Positions 59,024 through 64,000 of a stretch of DNA of 64,000 bases are shown one piece after another (position 1 is the first letter of the stretch; each line of letters begins with the position of its first letter). The position numbers were made by a program, and so were the translations under genes. Source of the stretch: Nematostella vectensis (taxonomy: Eukaryota > Cnidaria > Anthozoa > Actiniaria > Edwardsiidae). The DNA lies in assembly GCF_932526225.1 (NCBI RefSeq), contig NC_064034.1, positions 11,916,887 to 11,980,886 on the forward strand. Direction: 5' to 3'. The notes under the pieces were generated by a model. That model ran no database searches. It saw only the letters and a list, made by a program, of their open reading frames with translations, and was not told where the DNA came from.

Positions 59024-60802
59024 ATGTCCATGGACGAAGAAATACATTTTAAATCAGTCATAGATACAGATTTCAAGCTTTCAATTCTCGACAGACTAAA
59101 TAGTCTAAGGAAAGAAAACGTCCTTTGTGATGCCGTGATTCAAATTGGTGGCAAGACCCATCCAGTTCATAAAAATGTTCTTTGCGCCGCGAGTCCGTTC
59201 TTTCGTGGCTTATTTACCAATGACATGCAGGAAAAGAACCAGGAACACATCGAATTGCAAGTTATAAGTGGCGATGTTGGCGAAGAAGTAATTTCTTTTA
59301 TGTACACGGGTGCAATCAAAGTGGAGAAGGAGAACGCTCAAGACATTGTCATGGCTGGGGATTTTTTACTGATCCCAAGTTTAAAGTCGGCTGCTGCTAG
59401 ATTTCTCGAGGCAACATTGAACGCGGAAAACTGCGTTTTTTTGAGGGACTTTGCCATCAGATACAATTGTAGTGCCTTGGGAGAAGCGGCAAACTGTTTA
59501 ATTGATCGGAGCTTTGTTGATATTTCAAGAGCCAGCTATTTTAGGGAACTGAGTTATGAAACAGTTGTCGAATTGGTGTCTCGTAATGAGATTAATGTGT
59601 CAAAAGAAGAAGAAGTGTTGACTGCTATTTTTCGCTGGATTAAGCATGAACCAATAGCACGTAAGCAATACATACACTCCTTGATTGGGAAAGTGCGTAT
59701 GTTCTCTCTCTCCAAGTACACCATCCAGGAATGTTTGTATGAGGAAAATTTGATTTTTGAAGACCCTATTTGTACACAGATGTTCATTGAGGGATTGCAA
59801 ATACATCTTTTTCCAGACAGCATGTTGAATAAGCTCATCCGCCCACGTGACTCTCTCTGGGATACAGCCTTTATGGTGGTGATTTCTGGAGGTCACAGTG
59901 CCCCCATGAAACCCATCCCTCACTTATTGGCATATGATTTGATTTCTGGTGTCTGGTATCACTTTCCATCCAGCAACCTAAGTGTGCCTCGGACAAGACA
60001 CTGTGCTACAGTTTGTGAAGGTTACCTCTATATTTTAGGTGGCACGCCCTGCCAGATCATGGAGAAATTTGACCACCGCTTAAAGAGTTGGAGTCATGAC
60101 TTTAGTGACATAGACAATCCTGTTATGCATGCAGCTGTGGTTACCCACAAGGAGAAGATCATTCTGATTGGTGGGGAAAACCGATTGAATGAGGCTAGCA
60201 ATGTGTTAAGCATTGTCCAGGAATATGACCCAAAAGTGAACAAATGGCGATATCTGGCCAAAATGAAATGTGGCCGTGCAGCTCACATTGCTGCTTTAAT
60301 TGGTGACCATATATATGTGGCAGGTGGGTTTGGGGATAAAAGTGTCCATGGGTGTGGTGAGAAATACAGCATTGAGACAAATGAGTGGGTCGGCATTGCA
60401 GACATGCAATCTAGGCGTCGGTTTGCTGCAGGCTGTGCCATTAATGGTAAACTATTTGTAGCTGGAGGATATCACGCTGAGGACTGGATTGCATACTCTA
60501 GTTGTGAGATATACAACCCTGCTAGTGACCTTTGGTGCATGGTGTCTAATATGCCCGAGCCTAGGGCTGCCTGTGGAGTAGTTAAAATTGAAGGGAGTGT
60601 TTTCCTTTTCGGAGGTGAAAATGGTGGTAGGCCAAATGATAAGCTAGGCAGTGTAGTGCAGTACAGTGTTGATAATGATAGCTGGGAGTTGCAGAGACCC
60701 ATGCCAGAAGTTCGGTCTTGTCTACAGGCTTGTACAGTGTACCTTCCAAGACAGACATTTCTTACTCTAGAACCTAAATCAGATGAAGAGTTGTTTCTTT
60801 AA
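59024..60802 (+). CDS. BTB-BACK-Kelch (KLHL-type) protein
   Basis: One uninterrupted frame of 592 residues. BTB domain about 29-135 (LCDAVIQIGGKTHPVHKNVL, AASPFFRGLFTNDM, FMYTGAI), BACK about 140-245 (NAENCVFLRDFAIRYNC, VLTAIFRWIKHE), then six Kelch blades about 285-580, each with its Gly-Gly pair: ISGGHS, ILGGTP, LIGGEN, VAGGFG, VAGGYH, LFGGEN. Members of this family usually serve as substrate adaptors for CUL3 ubiquitin ligases: BTB-BACK binds the cullin, and the propeller binds the substrate. The ATG at 59024 (MSMDEE) is the first in frame. It is intact and lies head-to-head with LAMTOR5. I cannot name the KLHL orthologue. Confidence 0.95.
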   Translation: MSMDEEIHFKSVIDTDFKLSILDRLNSLRKENVLCDAVIQIGGKTHPVHKNVLCAASPFFRGLFTNDMQEKNQEHIELQVISGDVGEEVISFMYTGAIKVEKENAQDIVMAGDFLLIPSLKSAAARFLEATLNAENCVFLRDFAIRYNCSALGEAANCLIDRSFVDISRASYFRELSYETVVELVSRNEINVSKEEEVLTAIFRWIKHEPIARKQYIHSLIGKVRMFSLSKYTIQECLYEENLIFEDPICTQMFIEGLQIHLFPDSMLNKLIRPRDSLWDTAFMVVISGGHSAPMKPIPHLLAYDLISGVWYHFPSSNLSVPRTRHCATVCEGYLYILGGTPCQIMEKFDHRLKSWSHDFSDIDNPVMHAAVVTHKEKIILIGGENRLNEASNVLSIVQEYDPKVNKWRYLAKMKCGRAAHIAALIGDHIYVAGGFGDKSVHGCGEKYSIETNEWVGIADMQSRRRFAAGCAINGKLFVAGGYHAEDWIAYSSCEIYNPASDLWCMVSNMPEPRAACGVVKIEGSVFLFGGENGGRPNDKLGSVVQYSVDNDSWELQRPMPEVRSCLQACTVYLPRQTFLTLEPKSDEELFL

Positions 60803-61434
60803 TTTTAGAACTGTTACCTTAAAATTTTGTAGTCAAAACTACTGTTAAAGTTAGATCTCTTGGGTGCCTCTCATCTTTTTTTCTCTATGAATTGGTGGGG
60901 GTAGGTATTTCAAATCCAACTTTTTACTGGCTTTGAAACTAGTTATATAGGCCCTTTTGTTGTATGTGTCCGACCTGTATAACAGATGTTTAAGCAGTGT
61001 AGCAGATGTTCATTTTAATTTGTAACACCGGAGTGTCAATCCATCTTACAATTACAAAAGCTCTATTTGTTGTTCAAATTTTGAATATCACATGAAAAAA
61101 TCATGATCCCCTGACAACTATATATTTTTCCAGAATAATAAGATATTTGATAATGTTTACACTTGCATAATGCTATTTGTTTTCTACTCCAAGGGGAAGT
61201 TTTGCACATGTGGTAGGGCATATTCTTTTATAAGATAGCCTAGAATTGAAGGAGGCTATAGAGATGTTACAGTTATATAATTTTGAAGGCATTAGGTAGC
61301 AAAACAATCAAAGAAGTATATAAAGTTCAAATATATCTGTTTTTTGCAAATATGGTACTCGAGGTACATAGGAAAATGGAACCCTGCAGTTTGCTTTGAC
61401 GGTAGTTAATGAACATTTATTGTAAAATAACTTT

Positions 61435-61440
61435 AATAAA
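61435..61440 (+). promoter_or_regulatory. Possible poly(A) signal of the BTB-Kelch gene
   Basis: AATAAA about 630 bases after the Kelch stop. The sequence between, 60803-61434, has no other feature and would be 3' UTR. Confidence 0.4.
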
Positions 61441-61809
61441 GAGCAGACTGGAGATTCCAATGCACTTTTATTACGATTCACCACAAATAACCGTTTACAT
61501 CCCTCGTTTTAGCATTCCATTTTACTGCGGTTTTCTCAGCCTGCTAAGCCTCAACCACCTAGCGATAGCGGTCGCCTTAGAGCATGCGCACTTGCACCTG
61601 CGACCTCACACGATGTCATAGAAGCCACAGCAGCGCATTTTGGTCTTGTGGCATGTAGCATGAGGCCAACATGGGATCACCTCGTGGACACATCAAGTGA
61701 TGAGTTTTCATGGTTAACACACGGCTTACACAAAGCGAAGCAGCGTGCGCTGTCTCAGTCAGTAAACGAAGACTGTTTGTTATCAATTCAAAACGAAAGC
61801 CATTCTTAC

Positions 61810-61960
61810 TTCCTTTTAGTCCTTGATTTTCTTGTTCACCCTGTGGTCCACGGGGCACCTCAACCCTCTACGTCCACTCCGACCCCTTGCTCCTGCCTTT
61901 ACGACCAGGTTTTCCTGGGACACCGTTACTCCCGGGACGCCCAGTGGCACCGCGAAGGCC
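61810..61960 (-). pseudogene. Broken fibrillar-type collagen exon
   Basis: After an AACAG acceptor at 61961 the minus strand reads collagen triplets GLRGATGRPGSNGVPGKPGR, then loses frame; the Gly-X-Y pattern resumes in a second frame (GRSGRRGLR) and a third (GPQGEQ, GLKG) up to a GTAAGA donor at 61809. Two frameshifts and a Gly-to-Glu-type loss make it a dead exon. No other collagen exons were seen nearby. Confidence 0.65.
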
Positions 61961-62352
61961 CTGTTTGAGAACCCTGTAGCACAGCGAATCGCGATGAGGG
62001 AGGAAAATCGCGATTAACTGTTATGATTAACGGCAAAAACGGAACCAGATCAACCTATGACAACAACTTCAAAAAAATGGCTTTATAACAAAAAAATTCG
62101 GTACACAAATTGAAGATAATATACGGTACACGAACATTTCGTCTTGTTTGCCCGTGGTCGAATGACAGAATTGGAAAGCCGGGATTCCACTGTACATTTG
62201 AAAATAGGGTGTAATTGATTTCTATTATGTATGAAATTAATTTATATCTATTAACATATATACTCATTATGCAAATGCGTGAGTTCAGGCGTTCGTAGAA
62301 TAGTGCCGCACACACAGGTGTAGAGCGGGATATATCTTGATATATTGAAAGA

Positions 62353-62430
62353 TCTGTACAGGACCCGAAACGATCCCCAAAAGTTCCCCAACTGATCCTG
62401 GGACCCGAAACGATCCCCAAGAGTCGAAAC
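62353..62430. mobile_element. Solo terminus of the 12221-13126 transposon family
   Basis: CTGTACAGGACCCGAAACGA followed by TCCCCAAAAGTTCCCCAAC matches about 75 bases of the terminal repeat at 12221. No partner end was found within reach, so it is a relic. Confidence 0.7.
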
Positions 62431-62623
62431 CAGTCATGCTAGTATAGCAGGTGCCTTTTGCTATATGCTTGCTATTGAGAATCTCTTCTATGTAGGCGTT
62501 TCCAGGTTGCTTTGGTATACCCAGTGTTATCCAGTCTTTCATTGTCTGTTTTGACGGCCGGTACGATAACAGACAGGGCGAGTGCAGTTTTCGAGCGCGA
62601 ATCTCGGTGAAACGCATCTTCAT
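62420..62623 (-). CDS. Unrecognised open frame next to the solo transposon end
   Basis: Minus-strand ATG at 62623 opens a frame with ordinary amino-acid composition (TEIRARKLHSPCLLSYRP, MKDWITLGIPKQPGNAYIEE) that then runs into the transposon terminus. It could be a truncated gene or transposon coding remnant. No family was recognised. Confidence 0.3.
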
Positions 62624-63374
62624 CCTCGAAAACCCAGCGTGCTACGGGGGCGCTCTACGCCGAGAAGCTTTTTGCCGCTGTACAAGATAACGGTGGATCC
62701 TCGAGCATAGCGCATCTTTTGCCTCACACGATTCGCCCGCGCAGGCGACACAAATGGGTCTTCAACTGGTCCCTATGCCGTAGGGTTTGCAAGGCATAGG
62801 GGAGAGGGCTGCCGTTACTTTGGTTGTGCACCTTGCAGCAGGTATCCATGCACCTCTTGCCACACGTGTTTGCATCGTCAGGGCCACTTGCAGTGATCTT
62901 TACTTACACTTTATTCTCGGTATAAAACTCGATCTAATTGCACTTTGCTTTACCAAAGAGGGGTGTAGAAGCCAACATGCCATCGTTTTAGTCTCCCTAC
63001 TAGCCCACCCCTATTTCCCATCCAAATACAAAATGCTTTATTAACGAACCGGATGGGAGATGCTTGGAGACGCGGAGGGGCCCGGGTTATTTGAGCTTCT
63101 TTAATACTGATAATCACCATGCTTTATGGATTAAATTCGTGTCTAAATATAAAAAAAACGGGGAACCAATTTGAATAGCTTTGCGGGCTTCCTGTGGTGT
63201 GCAAATTCTTATGCTAGTGGGAGGGGACAGTGGTCTTCAAGCATACCCTTCGTCGCAGTTAATAACGATATTCTGATGATGTAAAGATGATTCCGCGGGC
63301 GGGCCTTCTCAAGCAGGGGTGCCCAATAATGGTCAGCGAAACCCCACTTCCCCCGAGCCATATATTGCTTGTAA

Positions 63375-63381
63375 TATAAAA
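63375..63381 (+). promoter_or_regulatory. Possible TATA box
   Basis: TATAAAA about 100 bases upstream of the signal-peptide ATG at 63482, leaving a leader of about 75 bases. Confidence 0.4.
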
Positions 63382-63481
63382 CCACATTCCGAGCACGTTG
63401 CTCGTGACCGTCATGCCACTGGAGATGGTTTAAATTTTTGCGTTCTTCTCGCTTGTTTTTTTCTTTGTTTTGAGCCTCAAG

Positions 63482-63959
63482 ATGGCTTTGTTTAGCTGTG
63501 TGCTTGTGCTATGCTTGTTATTTCTCCATAAAGCCGTAGGTAAGTTGTTCTAATGGAACGGGTCTCCCACAGCTCAAGCGCTCTTGATAAGTGCTTTTGA
63601 TAAGTGCTTTGTTTTTGTGACTCAATTTGAATAGCAGTGTTGAGCGTAATTTGTTTTTTTTATCATGAGCAATATGAGTTTAATAGATTATGTCAATTTG
63701 TGCAAGTTAAATTTTGTTTCTATTTGAAGCAATCATGACGCCATCCACTTCAATGCCATTATCCTTTACCGCCAAATTCTCAACAACTGAAATTGCAGTT
63801 ATACATTACAGTTATAAATCATTATCATTATGCATTGTATCAAAGTATGATTCCAGTAACTATTTTATATTATATTCAGGAATCCTTTTGTGTGTAAATC
63901 GTTTGAAAACGGTCGAAACAACTAACCACACACAACTAACTCATAAAGACTTGGTTTAA
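63482..63959 (+). CDS. Small secreted protein or first exons of a larger secreted protein
   Basis: Exon 63482-63539 encodes a clear signal peptide (MALFSCVLVLCLLFLHKAV) and ends at a GTAAGT donor in phase 1, the same phase as the signal exon of the CAP gene at 1324. One candidate second exon begins at 63880 after TATATTCAG and stays in frame to a TAA at 63957-63959, giving about 45 residues in all. That exon has no recognisable domain and may be a chance match; the real gene may continue beyond the window. Confidence 0.45.
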
Positions 63960-64000
63960 TTTAGCGAAATTCAAAACGAAATCTGATCAATAATGACATG

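Overview
The window looks like nuclear DNA of an anthozoan cnidarian, most like a Nematostella-type sea anemone. It is AT-rich. Its genes have short exons joined by GT-AG introns, and its intergenic DNA is full of small inverted-repeat elements, LINE fragments and minisatellites. Species assignment is inference; no search was run. All gene models below were built by hand from splice sites, reading phase and family resemblance.

Layout. 1-5.9 kb (+): the 3' exon of one CAP-domain (SCP/CRISP) secreted protein, then a complete four-exon CAP gene whose long Pro/Thr-rich region carries 43-residue tandem repeats. 6.7-12.1 kb (-): a complete six-exon TMEM59 homologue with a TFEB/E-box-like palindrome just upstream of its ATG. 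12.2-15.6 kb: inverted-repeat transposons and poly-G tracts. 16.6-18.1 kb (+): an intronless type II membrane protein resembling GDP-fucose O-fucosyltransferases. 19.8-21.3 kb (-): a decayed LINE reverse transcriptase. 21.7-24.6 kb: a 2.9-kb element with terminal inverted repeats. 27.3-32.1 kb (-): seven exons of a Cys-loop ligand-gated channel of the GABA-A/glycine type, with a cation-type Gly-Asp-Arg at the selectivity filter. 37.5-38.5 kb: a minisatellite enclosed by terminal inverted repeats. 39.2-39.6 kb (-): another LINE fragment. 41.0-46.1 kb (-): a small TPR protein in seven exons. 48.9-51.0 kb (+): a decayed rhodopsin-class GPCR. 51.3-58.6 kb (-): a complete four-exon LAMTOR5 gene whose third intron holds two transposon-like elements and a ~2.85-kb minisatellite (61-bp unit, about 47 copies). 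59.0-60.8 kb (+): an intact single-exon BTB-BACK-Kelch protein, head-to-head with LAMTOR5. 61.8 kb (-): a broken collagen exon. 63.5 kb (+): a signal-peptide exon opening a small secreted-protein gene.

There is no operon-like organisation. Two genes (TMEM59, LAMTOR5) belong to endolysosomal families, two (CAP) are secreted, and one (Cys-loop receptor) is neuronal/ionotropic. The most unusual content is the mucin-like CAP protein, the Cys-loop receptor filter, and the way tandem arrays are tied to transposon termini.
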